Under the pieces are notes generated by a model that was given only the letters and a program-made list of their open reading frames with translations, did not search any database and was not told the DNA's origin. A DNA stretch of 55,719 nt from a virus. Shown in pieces: positions 18,101 to 26,883 of this stretch. The translations under genes were made by a program, and so were the position numbers. How positions within the stretch are numbered: the first letter of the stretch is position 1; each line of letters begins with the position of its first letter. The stretch is from positions 1 through 55,719 of IMG/VR virus record IMGVR_UViG_3300006735_004667; one strand, 5' to 3'.

Positions 18101-20776
18101 ATGAAAGAAACTACAACTATTACTGACTTTAAAGACCTACGAAAAATAATCGGAGAAGTCACAACAAAGAAACCTGCAAAAACAAGATATCAACAACAAG
18201 CAGAAAAAATGGGTTATACTAAAGACCCTAAAGTAGTTGTTAATGAAAGATTTACACCAGATAAAATTAGAGGTTTTGAAAGAGTAATTGATTTCTATGT
18301 TCAGTTTAGAGGTGGTAGAGGTGATAGAATTACTTCACCAGAAAACAAAAAAGACTTTGAAGCAGCAAAGAAAATGATTACCGCATACGGTAGAAAACAT
18401 AAGTTAAATATCAAAGACCACCCAAGACAACAAATTTACGGTACACCACAAGAAGGTTCAAGTGCATATAAGATTAGTTTGTATGCAAAATTTCACACTA
18501 GTGACCCAAATCATGATTTAAGACCATTACTTACTCAAATATCAAAACTTAAAACAGCAGAAGACCATGGTGGTGGTTATGATAAACCAATCAATGAAGA
18601 TGTATTTGTTCACACTAAAGACCCAAAAGTATTTACAGCATTACAGAAGATTGCAAAACAAACAGGTAATAAAGTTAAAAAACAATCTGGTGGTATCAAG
18701 GTCATGGGTAAAGATTTATCTAAATCAAAAGGATTTTTATATCAATTAGATAAAGTCGATATTCCTGGTTTTAATCCTAATTACGAATCGGTACAGATAG
18801 ATGAAGGAATAATATCAGAAAACTATAGAACTCTTGCAAGAAAAGGTATGGGTGCAGAAACAAGAAAATCAATTAAAGTTGGAACAGTAGTAGACTTCTA
18901 TGATAACAATGGTAATAAAAGAGAAGGTACAATTATTAAATTGGGACCAATTGGAGATGGTTATACTCTAAAAGACAACAAAGATAACAAAGTCTATAAG
19001 TTCAAATATCTTGACAGAATGAAAGCAAAGAAACTACTTGCAGCTAAAAATGAGTTTGATAAAGAACCATTGAAAGGATTCCCAGCTAATGAACAGAAAT
19101 TAGATGAAGCAATGTCAAAACGAGCAACAGTTCAACAATACGCAAGTAAAATTGGTATAGATGCAAAAGAAAAACAGTGGATATTAGACAACGAAAAAGA
19201 TATAATTGTATTTTTACCTAATCAAAATAAAGCAAACAGTTTTTCATTTTTAGGTTATCCGGTAAGAGATGGTGATTACTATTTTTCATTCTTGGTAAGT
19301 GATAAGGGAGGTGCTGACCTACAAAAAGCTAGAATGCAAGCTACTATGGCAAATACAAGAATGAATGTTTTACTTCAACAAGAAGTTAAGAGATATAGTA
19401 ATTTAAAAGGTGATTCACAACTTGCTGGTTATCTTTGGAATTACATGATGAAACATTTTGATAAATTACCAAGAAGTTTAGGTGCTGGTGATACTATGAC
19501 CAGAGAAGAATTAGCGTACGCTATTGAAGATGCAGTCGGTGCTGAAATACAGTTTGAATCATTTAATACTTCTGATTCAGAAATTACAGAAAACCTTAGT
19601 GGTATTTTTGGTAAGATTATGAATAAACTTAGAAATGCTAAGAAAAAAATGAAGAAAATGAGAATTGGTTTCAAAGCAAAAGGTATGAAAGAAGATAAGT
19701 TAGACCCTGTTGGTAAAGCTGATGATGATATTGACAACGATGGTGATACAGATGATTCTGACGCTTATCTTAAAAACAGAAGAAAGAAAATCTCTAAAGC
19801 TATTAAGATGAAAGAATCTCATGAACAAGCAAAGAGGTCACCATTCAAATTAAAATCACAAGCATTTCCAAAAGCTGTTGGTATAGAGACAGAAGGTTTT
19901 GGAACAAGACATGCTATAAGAGAAAACATTGTAGAAGCTTGTGATTGTTTTGGTATGATTACAGAACAAGAATTACAAGTAGAACAAATACAAAAAACGC
20001 TTGGCAAATTAGGATTTTTAACATATAATATATCTGAATTAAATGATGTATTTGATGAAAGAGAAACAGAAAGAATGCTTTTAGCTTTAGAGTCAGTTAT
20101 AACAGATGAAAAATTAGATGTAGTTAATTATACGAGAACTGATATTGATAAAGCTTTAGAAGAAGAATTAGAAGTAGATTTTGTAAAACCTGATGGAATG
20201 AAAGCCAGAGGTCCTGTTTTAAAAATGTGTGAGAATACTTATAACTTAAAAGATAAACATACAGGTAAATCATTTACATTTAAATATGAGGATTCAGATA
20301 TGAAAACATTTAATCAAGTTATTTCAGAAGCTAAATTTCCAAAGAAATTAGTTAGAATGGCTGGTGGTATTGCATTTGACAAAAGATATGTCGGTGGTAA
20401 TATGACAGGTGCAGTCAAAGCTATTGAAAAAATTAAGAAAGGGTTATCAGATGACCCGGAAGTAAAAAGAATGTTAAGATTAGCTAATGAATCGTTTAAC
20501 AATGAATTTTACAATGCTTTATCAGAGAAAGAACAAACAGCTTATCAAAAATTCTTTATGAAAACTCTTAAAAAGTTTAATGTAAGTTCACCTGCTGAAT
20601 TAAAAGGTGATAAAGAAAAAGAATTTTATAATTTTATCGATAAAAATTGGTCTGGTAAAAAAGAAACTGACGAAAACAAAAAAGTAAAAGTCGACCCTTC
20701 TAGCACGAAGATTGATGGTAGAAGAACTAATTTTCGTGAAAAAATGAGAAAGTTAGGATATATAAAGGCTAAATAA
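18101..20776 (+). CDS. Large multi-domain internal virion protein
   Basis: 891 residues. The N-terminus contains FKDLRKIIGEV, with an I-G-E site at residue 21. Further modules: RGGRGDRITSPENKKDF near 70; an SH3-like strand set (VGTVVDFYDNNGNKREGTI) near 265; an acidic DDDIDNDGDTDDSDAYLKNRRK loop near 545, like calcium-binding dockerin loops; and, at residue 734, MKTFNQVISEA, nearly identical in pattern to the T4 leader MKTYQEFIAEA. A GAGG lies nine bases before that internal ATG (20300). Many I/L-x-E sites suggest polyprotein-like processing. No enzyme motif is seen. Confidence 0.65.
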   Translation: MKETTTITDFKDLRKIIGEVTTKKPAKTRYQQQAEKMGYTKDPKVVVNERFTPDKIRGFERVIDFYVQFRGGRGDRITSPENKKDFEAAKKMITAYGRKHKLNIKDHPRQQIYGTPQEGSSAYKISLYAKFHTSDPNHDLRPLLTQISKLKTAEDHGGGYDKPINEDVFVHTKDPKVFTALQKIAKQTGNKVKKQSGGIKVMGKDLSKSKGFLYQLDKVDIPGFNPNYESVQIDEGIISENYRTLARKGMGAETRKSIKVGTVVDFYDNNGNKREGTIIKLGPIGDGYTLKDNKDNKVYKFKYLDRMKAKKLLAAKNEFDKEPLKGFPANEQKLDEAMSKRATVQQYASKIGIDAKEKQWILDNEKDIIVFLPNQNKANSFSFLGYPVRDGDYYFSFLVSDKGGADLQKARMQATMANTRMNVLLQQEVKRYSNLKGDSQLAGYLWNYMMKHFDKLPRSLGAGDTMTREELAYAIEDAVGAEIQFESFNTSDSEITENLSGIFGKIMNKLRNAKKKMKKMRIGFKAKGMKEDKLDPVGKADDDIDNDGDTDDSDAYLKNRRKKISKAIKMKESHEQAKRSPFKLKSQAFPKAVGIETEGFGTRHAIRENIVEACDCFGMITEQELQVEQIQKTLGKLGFLTYNISELNDVFDERETERMLLALESVITDEKLDVVNYTRTDIDKALEEELEVDFVKPDGMKARGPVLKMCENTYNLKDKHTGKSFTFKYEDSDMKTFNQVISEAKFPKKLVRMAGGIAFDKRYVGGNMTGAVKAIEKIKKGLSDDPEVKRMLRLANESFNNEFYNALSEKEQTAYQKFFMKTLKKFNVSSPAELKGDKEKEFYNFIDKNWSGKKETDENKKVKVDPSSTKIDGRRTNFREKMRKLGYIKAK

Positions 20777-20777
20777 T

Positions 20778-21851
20778 ATGAGTTGGACAACACCAGGACA
20801 AGGATATTTTAAATCAAACTTGAACTTGAATGAAAGCATTCAATCAATTATGAAAATATATCCTAGAGAGAACATTAACACTATTTCAGCATTAAGAGAT
20901 ATTGCTGGTGGTCGTGGTAGAGATGAAGGAAGAACAGCTGATGCAATAGCAAATAAATTTATTAGTTATATGATGCATGTTTCTCAGACAGATAAACAAT
21001 TATATGCAAAATATAAAAAAATGAATTTTAAAGATTTATTTAAGAAGAATCTGAATACATTTAAGAAGACAAAAGGTGGTGATGTATTCAAAATTAAATC
21101 TGGTTCACTTAAAGAAGAAACACTTCAAGAAGATGCCGCTGCTGCAGCAGATTTAAAAGCTAAACAAGCTGTTGAAGCAGAAAGATTAAAAGACAAACAA
21201 GAAAGTGAGAATGATGCTCTTAAAATGAAACATGAGAGAGAAAATGAACAACAAAAGAAAAAAGATGAATCAGAGAAAGAAGCTGAAAAAAATCAAGCAG
21301 CAAGAGAATCAGTAAATGAAGTTTCTTTTGATTCATTAAGTCCAGCAGATAAAACTCAAATGTACAAACTCCTTAGTAAAGGTATGGACTTACCTCATGG
21401 TTCACCAGCATTCAAAAAGAACAAAGCAGAACTAGATAAACTTCGTAAGAAACTCAAACTTGAAGGCCAGTTTTGGGGTCAAGATGGTATGTCAAATGCA
21501 ATTATAAATAAGCTTAAAAAGACTCATGTTAAACTAGTAAGAACCAAAGGCGGTAATTATGAGAGTGCTACTATACCTATGAAAGATAAAAATAAAATTG
21601 CACAACTAAAAAGAGATGGTTATAAAGAAGTTAAAAAAGAAGCAGTAAATGAAGGAGAAAAAATGATTGGAGAATTAAATGAAGCTAAAATGCCTTTTAA
21701 AAGTCCTACAGGTTGGAGTTTTAAAGAGGAAGGTAAAGATACAATAGTATTAACTCAATCAAAATCCTCACATTACCCAAGACCTTTTACGAGAATGACA
21801 AAAGAAGATTTTAAACTATTACAGAAAGTAATAAGACAAGTAAAGGTATAG
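20778..21851 (+). CDS. Internal virion protein, MSWTTPGQGY family, copy 1
   Basis: 357 residues. Starts with MSWTTPGQGY, also found on the next gene; an L-N-E site follows at about residue 20. Residues 115-175 form a long charged coiled coil (DLKAKQAVEAERLKDK and on), and later parts are Lys-rich. It belongs to the cargo region and is probably packaged in the head. No enzymatic motif is seen. The overlap-free two-base gap to its upstream neighbour implies coupling. Confidence 0.6.
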   Translation: MSWTTPGQGYFKSNLNLNESIQSIMKIYPRENINTISALRDIAGGRGRDEGRTADAIANKFISYMMHVSQTDKQLYAKYKKMNFKDLFKKNLNTFKKTKGGDVFKIKSGSLKEETLQEDAAAAADLKAKQAVEAERLKDKQESENDALKMKHERENEQQKKKDESEKEAEKNQAARESVNEVSFDSLSPADKTQMYKLLSKGMDLPHGSPAFKKNKAELDKLRKKLKLEGQFWGQDGMSNAIINKLKKTHVKLVRTKGGNYESATIPMKDKNKIAQLKRDGYKEVKKEAVNEGEKMIGELNEAKMPFKSPTGWSFKEEGKDTIVLTQSKSSHYPRPFTRMTKEDFKLLQKVIRQVKV

Positions 21852-21863
21852 GAGCAAAATAAA

Positions 21864-23012
21864 ATGAGTTGGACAACACCAGGACAAGGATATAATTTTA
21901 ATGAACCATTATCAGAAGGTGCAAAAGAAGTTGCAAAAGAATATCCTAGAGATAGAGAATGGCAGAAGTTAGTTAAAAAACATTCAAGGTCAATAGAAAA
22001 GTTTCAAAAAACAGGTAATTTTGACAGAAAAGCAGAAGAAGAATTAGTTTCTTGGGCAATGGATAATGGTGAAATTAGAACTGATGATGTAGATGAAACA
22101 GATGCGTGGATAGATGATATAATACTTAATAATTCATACATACCTGAAGGTGAACCTATTTCAGAACAGATATTAAATCTTATGGAAAAACCATATGACG
22201 ATAAAGATGTAAAGAATGTTCAAAAACTTGAAAAACAATTTGAGAAATTACTCAAAGAAGTAGAGAAGACTATGAGAGGTTCAGGTTTATCTGCAAATGC
22301 GTTCTCAATGGTTCGTTCAGGTATTGTAAAGGGTCTTGAAGCTATAAAGAAATTCTATAGAATTGCAGCTAAAATTCCAATGAATGCATCTAAAATCCCA
22401 ATGAAAGAAAGTGTAATATCTGAAACTAAAAGACAAGAAGTTGATGCAATGAGAAAAGTTTCTAAAGACATGCAAAAGGTCTTAAAAGATTATCAGAAAA
22501 TTTCAACAATGGGTGATAGGACACTTAAAGATACAAAATACAACCCATCTTATAAGAAAGTTCTTGATGCAAGAGACGCTATAATTACAATGATTGGAAC
22601 TCTTAACAATCAACTGTTAATGAATGAAGAACTAATAAATGAAACATCACAGCTTGAAAAAGACCTTAAAAAGTTGAAAAGAGGTGATGAAATAGCACAG
22701 ATGGATATTGTGTTTTCAGATGAAAACGAAGCTAAAAGAATGTTTCCCATAGCTAAAAGTTTAACAAGAAGAGCCGGTGGAGGAAATACAGCTCGGTATT
22801 ATGTGGACTCAAAATATGGTCCAATAATATCTATAGGGCATCAGAATGATGTAGAAGTAGCTGGTGAATTTATAGAGATGAATAAAGTAGCTATGGAAAT
22901 TGCTAAAAAGACAAAAGATAAAAAAGCAAGAGCACAAGATGTTCAGTTAGATTGGGATGCTGATTATGCATCACCTTTTAGACCTGGGACTTGGGCGTAT
23001 CCGGCAAAATGA
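21864..23012 (+). CDS. Internal virion protein, MSWTTPGQGY family, copy 2
   Basis: 382 residues sharing its first ten residues, and all 30 encoding bases, with the upstream gene; after that the two proteins diverge. L-S-E follows at about residue 18, a possible prohead-protease site. The body is helical and charged (VQKLEKQFEKLLKEVEKTM, MRKVSKDMQKVLKDYQKIS) with another targeting-like KESVISET near 190. Ribosome site GGAG lies nine bases upstream. Role as packaged protein is inferred. Confidence 0.6.
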   Translation: MSWTTPGQGYNFNEPLSEGAKEVAKEYPRDREWQKLVKKHSRSIEKFQKTGNFDRKAEEELVSWAMDNGEIRTDDVDETDAWIDDIILNNSYIPEGEPISEQILNLMEKPYDDKDVKNVQKLEKQFEKLLKEVEKTMRGSGLSANAFSMVRSGIVKGLEAIKKFYRIAAKIPMNASKIPMKESVISETKRQEVDAMRKVSKDMQKVLKDYQKISTMGDRTLKDTKYNPSYKKVLDARDAIITMIGTLNNQLLMNEELINETSQLEKDLKKLKRGDEIAQMDIVFSDENEAKRMFPIAKSLTRRAGGGNTARYYVDSKYGPIISIGHQNDVEVAGEFIEMNKVAMEIAKKTKDKKARAQDVQLDWDADYASPFRPGTWAYPAK

Positions 23013-23467
23013 TGATTACTGAAGGTAGGAGAGCACCAGATATGGGGATGCCTACACAAGCAGGTAATAATCTCTTATATGGTTTAGTTCAAAAAGCTAA
23101 ATCTGAAAGAGAATTACTTAGCATGATTGACAAACTAGCTCAAAAATTGGGTGGTAAGTATAAAGATGCTAAAGACGAACTGATTACCAGAGCTGCTATT
23201 GATTTCTTTAATAACAAAGGGAACAAAGGAGAACAAGGTAAAGCTGACCGAAATGTATTCGTTCAGGTTAAAGGAGCTGCAGACTTAAGTGGAGGCAGTG
23301 AAATAAAACTAGATGATAAAAGTAAAGTTAAAATATCAAAAAAAGAAGCTGAAAATATCATCAAAAATTTAGAGAAGGTGAAATCTCAACAAAGACTTCA
23401 AGTACAGAAGGCAATGCAAAAGGATAAAAGGTCTTTTCTAAAATTTTTAAAGATTCTAAATGTATAA
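23009..23467 (+). CDS. Small virion-cluster protein with I-T-E leader
   Basis: 152 residues from the ATG at 23009, which overlaps the previous stop (ATGA); an in-frame TTG at 22991 is less likely. MMITEGRRAPD has an I-T-E site at residue 5. The body is helical (LLYGLVQKAKSERELLSMID) with a Lys-rich end. The KVKISKKEAENIIKNLEKV segment resembles a repeat seen in other marine phage head proteins, but no family can be named. Confidence 0.55.
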   Translation: MMITEGRRAPDMGMPTQAGNNLLYGLVQKAKSERELLSMIDKLAQKLGGKYKDAKDELITRAAIDFFNNKGNKGEQGKADRNVFVQVKGAADLSGGSEIKLDDKSKVKISKKEAENIIKNLEKVKSQQRLQVQKAMQKDKRSFLKFLKILNV

Positions 23468-23470
23468 ATA
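23463..23470 (+). promoter_or_regulatory. T4-type late promoter (TATAAATA)
   Basis: Exact TATAAATA overlapping the stop of the preceding gene, 40 bases before the ATG at 23510, with TAGGAG as ribosome site. The gene that follows has the richest codon usage in this region, as expected of a highly expressed late protein. Confidence 0.7.
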
Positions 23471-23509
23471 CATATAGAATTAAAATTTTTTAAATTAGGA
23501 GAAATAAAA

Positions 23510-24103
23510 ATGCCACTATGGGGAGCAACAGACGCAGACGAGTCAAAACCTAAACACTTGACAACTGCACAAAAGAAAGAAGTATATGCGAACGCTAGCG
23601 GTTGGGTAGTAGAAGCAGGCTCTACACAATCTGGAAATGGTAATACAAGTGCTACTCCAGAAGTTTTAGTGGCCATCGGTTCTCTAGCAACTTCATTAGG
23701 TTCAGCAGATATTACTGAAATAGATTGGATTACAACAGCAGCAGACAAATCAGACGGATTTAGTCTTTCTGTTAGAGTATTCTTTAACGAACCGGTTGAT
23801 GTAGATACAGGAAGTGGAACACCTTATGTAGCAGTAACCAACGGAAACGAAGGTACAGGTACAGGTCGTGGACCTCACAACTTACCATACGCTTCTGGAA
23901 CAGGTACAAATGAGTTAGTGTTCACATTAGCAATAGCAGCAGCCAATGCAGCTACAAATGCTGATGATGTATTAACAATCGGTACTAATGCTATGAACTT
24001 GAACTCTGGTACAATTAAAGATGCTGGTACTTCAACAAACGCAACTATTACAAATAGTTCAGCGATTGGAACAGCAGCAGGTTCAATTACAGTAACAGCT
24101 TAA
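23510..24103 (+). CDS. Putative abundant structural protein
   Basis: 197 residues. MPLWGATDADESKPKHLT and the following AQKKEVYANASGWVVEAG are typical of a conserved marine myovirus structural protein. The middle is Ig-like in pattern (DGFSLSVRVFFNEPVDVDT, ELVFTLAIAAANAATNADD), and the end is a Thr/Ala/Ser-rich beta stretch. It has its own exact late promoter and a higher proportion of C/G-ending codons than its neighbours. Decoration or surface protein is likely. Confidence 0.6.
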   Translation: MPLWGATDADESKPKHLTTAQKKEVYANASGWVVEAGSTQSGNGNTSATPEVLVAIGSLATSLGSADITEIDWITTAADKSDGFSLSVRVFFNEPVDVDTGSGTPYVAVTNGNEGTGTGRGPHNLPYASGTGTNELVFTLAIAAANAATNADDVLTIGTNAMNLNSGTIKDAGTSTNATITNSSAIGTAAGSITVTA

Positions 24104-24116
24104 TTAGGATAATATT

Positions 24117-24512
24117 ATGAAATCTTTTAAAAGTTATATAAAAGAATATCATCATTCAGGTGGGATAACTTCAGATGTCCCACCCGATTTCCATAGACTT
24201 GACCAAGAAGATGTAAAAGTTAGAGTCAATACATGGTTAGAAGGGTGTTCTAGTATGGAATATATGAGTGTTGAAGCAGCACTAACACAATTAGCAGGTA
24301 AAATTCAACAACTAGGTCTTACATTTACTATGTCAGAACAAGAGTTCGGTAGTTCAGGTAATATATCATTAAATGTTCATCAATTTGGTGAAAAATTTGA
24401 CCCAGCAGAAACTCACATTTTAGAACCTGTAATACCAGAAGACTTGTCTATGAGTGTATCATATGAAACAAGTGGAAATGGTGGATATAAAATATCAGCT
24501 AAATTGAACTAG
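24117..24512 (+). CDS. Capsid-targeted small protein
   Basis: 131 residues. MKSFKSYIKEY fits the targeting pattern exactly, with I-K-E at residue 10. The rest looks like one alpha/beta domain (VKVRVNTWLEGCSSMEYM, VEAALTQLAGKIQQLGLTF, LSMSVSYETSGNGGYKISA). No enzyme motif is seen. It is the last gene of the cargo region and shares a transcript with the structural protein at 23510. Confidence 0.6.
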   Translation: MKSFKSYIKEYHHSGGITSDVPPDFHRLDQEDVKVRVNTWLEGCSSMEYMSVEAALTQLAGKIQQLGLTFTMSEQEFGSSGNISLNVHQFGEKFDPAETHILEPVIPEDLSMSVSYETSGNGGYKISAKLN

Positions 24513-24516
24513 TTTT

Positions 24517-24537
24517 TGTAAGTACTATATACTTACA
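24517..24537 (+). promoter_or_regulatory. Hairpin touching a start codon
   Basis: Perfect inverted repeat TGTAAGTA (24517-24524) and TACTTACA (24530-24537) with a five-base loop. Its last base is the A of the next ATG, and no Shine-Dalgarno sequence is present. It may control translation or mark a processing point between the cargo region and the next block. Confidence 0.4.
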
Positions 24538-24908
24538 TGATGGATATATTTGAAGAACTCAACGAGGAGAATTTTACTCTTTTTGCAATCAGACATTATG
24601 ATAATCCGCAATGTACTTCTACAGAAGAATTTTATGAAGACATTCGAAGATTTAGATATTTGAAAAGATTACTAAAACGATATCATAAAACAGGTGAGTT
24701 AAGAGAAAGATTAATACTCAATCACATAATTGTATTATGTAATTTATTTGGTGTAGACAATACACTTAGAATGCTTGAGTTCAAACTTGAGAAAGAATTT
24801 TGGCCTACATTAAAGACTTGTCTTTTGTACTTGGGATATATTGATGAAAAATGGAAGATAGAACTTCCACTAGATGAAAAAGTCACAAAACGAATGAGAG
24901 AAATATAA
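24537..24908 (+). CDS. Conserved hypothetical protein
   Basis: 123 residues, helical, with DIRRFRYLKRLLKRYHKTGE and LRERLILNHIIVLCNLFGVD. This pattern is familiar from T4-like cyanophage proteins of unknown function. ATG 24537 or 24540 may be used. It abuts the next gene. Confidence 0.65.
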   Translation: MMDIFEELNEENFTLFAIRHYDNPQCTSTEEFYEDIRRFRYLKRLLKRYHKTGELRERLILNHIIVLCNLFGVDNTLRMLEFKLEKEFWPTLKTCLLYLGYIDEKWKIELPLDEKVTKRMREI

Positions 24909-25478
24909 ATGGCAAGTAGAGCTATAGATACAGTTATCACATTTAGAGTTCTTAAACTCTTAACAACTAAATGGGAAGACCACGAAGCTTATCAATTTGG
25001 TATCATTGATAAAAATGGTAAAAGAGATAAGACTGTCAAAATCAATACTTCTGAAAAGAAAAAAGCATATACTTTTTTACATCGGTTAGTATTCAATCTA
25101 AAAAGACTAATAGAAGTATTACCATTGGGTAAGACTAGACTTGCATCGTATGCTGCAGCACTATTTTTAATTAAAGAACATTGTAATTTATCTGGAACAC
25201 AACTAGATAAAGAAGTTTTTAAGTATCTAAAAGAAGGTGATTATATACCAGAAAATCTATTAGAAGAATTTTTACCAATTAAAAAATTAGAAACTGAAAA
25301 AACATTTCATCTAAAAAGAAGTATGATTATAGATGAAGAAGTAGAAGGCGAAAGAGGTGATACATTGATTCATTCAGGTGCAAAACCTGTAGGAAAAGTG
25401 TATGGTGTACCTTTATTTCGTATGTACAACATTGATAAAAACCAAATGATGATTTGTTCAGGTCATGATTTGAGATAG
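24909..25478 (+). CDS. Conserved hypothetical protein
   Basis: 189 residues. The first half is helical and basic (TFLHRLVFNLKRLIEVLPLG, AAALFLIKEHCNL); the end contains a beta stretch (GAKPVGKVYGVPLFRMYNID). It directly follows the preceding gene without a gap, and the pair appears to be a unit also kept in related marine myoviruses. No function can be inferred from visible motifs. Confidence 0.65.
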   Translation: MASRAIDTVITFRVLKLLTTKWEDHEAYQFGIIDKNGKRDKTVKINTSEKKKAYTFLHRLVFNLKRLIEVLPLGKTRLASYAAALFLIKEHCNLSGTQLDKEVFKYLKEGDYIPENLLEEFLPIKKLETEKTFHLKRSMIIDEEVEGERGDTLIHSGAKPVGKVYGVPLFRMYNIDKNQMMICSGHDLR

Positions 25479-25494
25479 AAAAGGAGAATATATT

Positions 25495-25968
25495 ATGGAT
25501 ATCAATAATTTAACACTAAAACAAGCACCATTTCAAGATATAAACACCACAGAATACTTTGCTGGAAAGAAAGTTATTCTATTTGGTCTACCAGGTGCAT
25601 TCACACCAACTTGTTCAACAAAACAATTACCAGGTTTTGAAGAAATGTATGAAAAATTTCAAGAGAAAGGTATATTTGAAATAATATGTGTATCAGTCAA
25701 TGATGCTTTTGTTATGTCAAAATGGTTTGAAGACCAGAATATTAAAAATGTTCGTTGGTTAGCTGATGGGTCTGGTGTTCTTACAGAAAAACTTGGTATG
25801 TTATGTAAAAAAGACAATTTGGGATTTGGTACAAGAAGTTGGAGATACGCTGCTGTTATAAATAATGGTATAGTAGAACAAATGTTTGCCGAAGAAGGTA
25901 AATGTGATAATCATACGGAAGACCCTTATGATGTATCATCACCCGAAAATGTCTATGAGAAATTATAA
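25495..25968 (+). CDS. Peroxiredoxin (Prx5/redoxin type)
   Basis: 157-residue thiol peroxidase reducing hydrogen peroxide and alkyl peroxides. LPGAFTPTCSTKQLPGF near residues 34-50 is the Prx5 active-site motif with peroxidatic Cys near 43; the following VSVNDAFVMSKWF and later FGTRSWRYAAV (the conserved Arg) agree. There is no signal peptide, so it is cytoplasmic. A glutaredoxin (33167) in the same genome could recycle it. A strong AAGGAG precedes the ATG. It probably relieves oxidative stress in the infected cell. Confidence 0.9.
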   Translation: MDINNLTLKQAPFQDINTTEYFAGKKVILFGLPGAFTPTCSTKQLPGFEEMYEKFQEKGIFEIICVSVNDAFVMSKWFEDQNIKNVRWLADGSGVLTEKLGMLCKKDNLGFGTRSWRYAAVINNGIVEQMFAEEGKCDNHTEDPYDVSSPENVYEKL

Positions 25969-26338
25969 GAAAGAATACAAGAATTATCATTCTAAACCAG
26001 AACAAAAGTTAAGAAGAGCTGCACGAAACGCAGCTCGAAGGTCAGTTAAAGCACCTTCAGATAAAGATGTTCACCATAAAGACGGTAATCCTATGAATAA
26101 TGATAAATCTAATCTTTCAGTAGTATCTAAAAATTACAATAGAAAAGAACCAAGACTTAGAGAAAAGAAACTTAAAGAGTGGGAAATCGCTGCAGAAGAA
26201 ATGGGAACTACAACAGGTGCTCATATTGCTGGTACCGGTGATGATTCTTCTACAGTCATAGTTCGTAAGAAAAAGAAAATTTTAAAAAGAATAAAAGATA
26301 TGATTGATTATAATAAAAAAGGTGGTCATGATGTCTAA
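25955..26338 (+). CDS. HNH endonuclease-like protein
   Basis: 127 residues from the ATG at 25955, overlapping the peroxiredoxin stop; the longer frame upstream lies within that gene and is not needed. DVHHKDGNPMNNDKSNLSVVSK near residues 37-58 is the HNH core (paired His, the later Asn). KLRRAARNAARRSV before it is a basic DNA-contacting helix. Such short HNH proteins occur widely in T4-like phages as free-standing or homing-type nucleases, or packaging helpers. Confidence 0.75.
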   Translation: MRNYKKEYKNYHSKPEQKLRRAARNAARRSVKAPSDKDVHHKDGNPMNNDKSNLSVVSKNYNRKEPRLREKKLKEWEIAAEEMGTTTGAHIAGTGDDSSTVIVRKKKKILKRIKDMIDYNKKGGHDV

Positions 26339-26621
26339 TTTCTTTAAAAAAGTTAAAGACTTTTTTGTGTGGTTGTATTTAAAATTTATGAGTCTGTTTG
26401 AAGACCATAAATATCTTCATGTCACACACACAAAATATGATACAGAAGGTCAGGTAGTTGATACTTTAGTGAAAAGTTTTACAGTAAGAAAATTTTACAA
26501 ATGTGCACCAAAACACATGAAATTTAAAACTTATCAAGGTACACTAGTAGAATTAAAAACAGCAACACCAATGGACTACATGACAGAAACAATAGAAGGT
26601 GAAGTAAAGTATTATGATTGA
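26331..26621 (+). CDS. Hypothetical protein with amphipathic N-terminus
   Basis: 96 residues from the ATG at 26331, or one codon earlier. MSNFFKKVKDFFVWLYLKFM is an aromatic, amphipathic or membrane-skimming helix; the rest is a small beta domain (YLHVTHTKYDTEGQVVDTLV). It overlaps both neighbours by eight bases in a packed run of small genes. Unknown function. Confidence 0.55.
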   Translation: MSNFFKKVKDFFVWLYLKFMSLFEDHKYLHVTHTKYDTEGQVVDTLVKSFTVRKFYKCAPKHMKFKTYQGTLVELKTATPMDYMTETIEGEVKYYD

Positions 26622-26883
26622 GTGTCCAGAAGAATTAATTTGTTTTACTGAAGATGAATGGGTAGACTTTATTATGGAATATGAATTAGATATCATAGAT
26701 GAAACAAATTTGACTGCTGTTGAATCAACAAGTGATGCACAAGCAGTAGCAGACTTCACATGGCAAATACTATTTTTAAGTCCTTGGGAACTAGCATACA
26801 TAGCATTACCAATGACTGTATTAGCATGCTATGGACTAACAATATACGGATTATTTAAATATATACAAAGGAGATTTTCATAA
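26614..26883 (+). CDS. Small C-terminally anchored membrane protein
   Basis: 89 residues. The first 50 are acidic (CFTEDEWVDFIMEYELDIID); residues about 58-80 form a hydrophobic helix (LAYIALPMTVLACYGLTIYG) followed by a basic tail KYIQRRFS, so the acidic part may lie outside the cytoplasm or at the membrane. It abuts the acyl carrier protein gene, whose ribosome site is inside its 3' end. Confidence 0.55.
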   Translation: MIECPEELICFTEDEWVDFIMEYELDIIDETNLTAVESTSDAQAVADFTWQILFLSPWELAYIALPMTVLACYGLTIYGLFKYIQRRFS

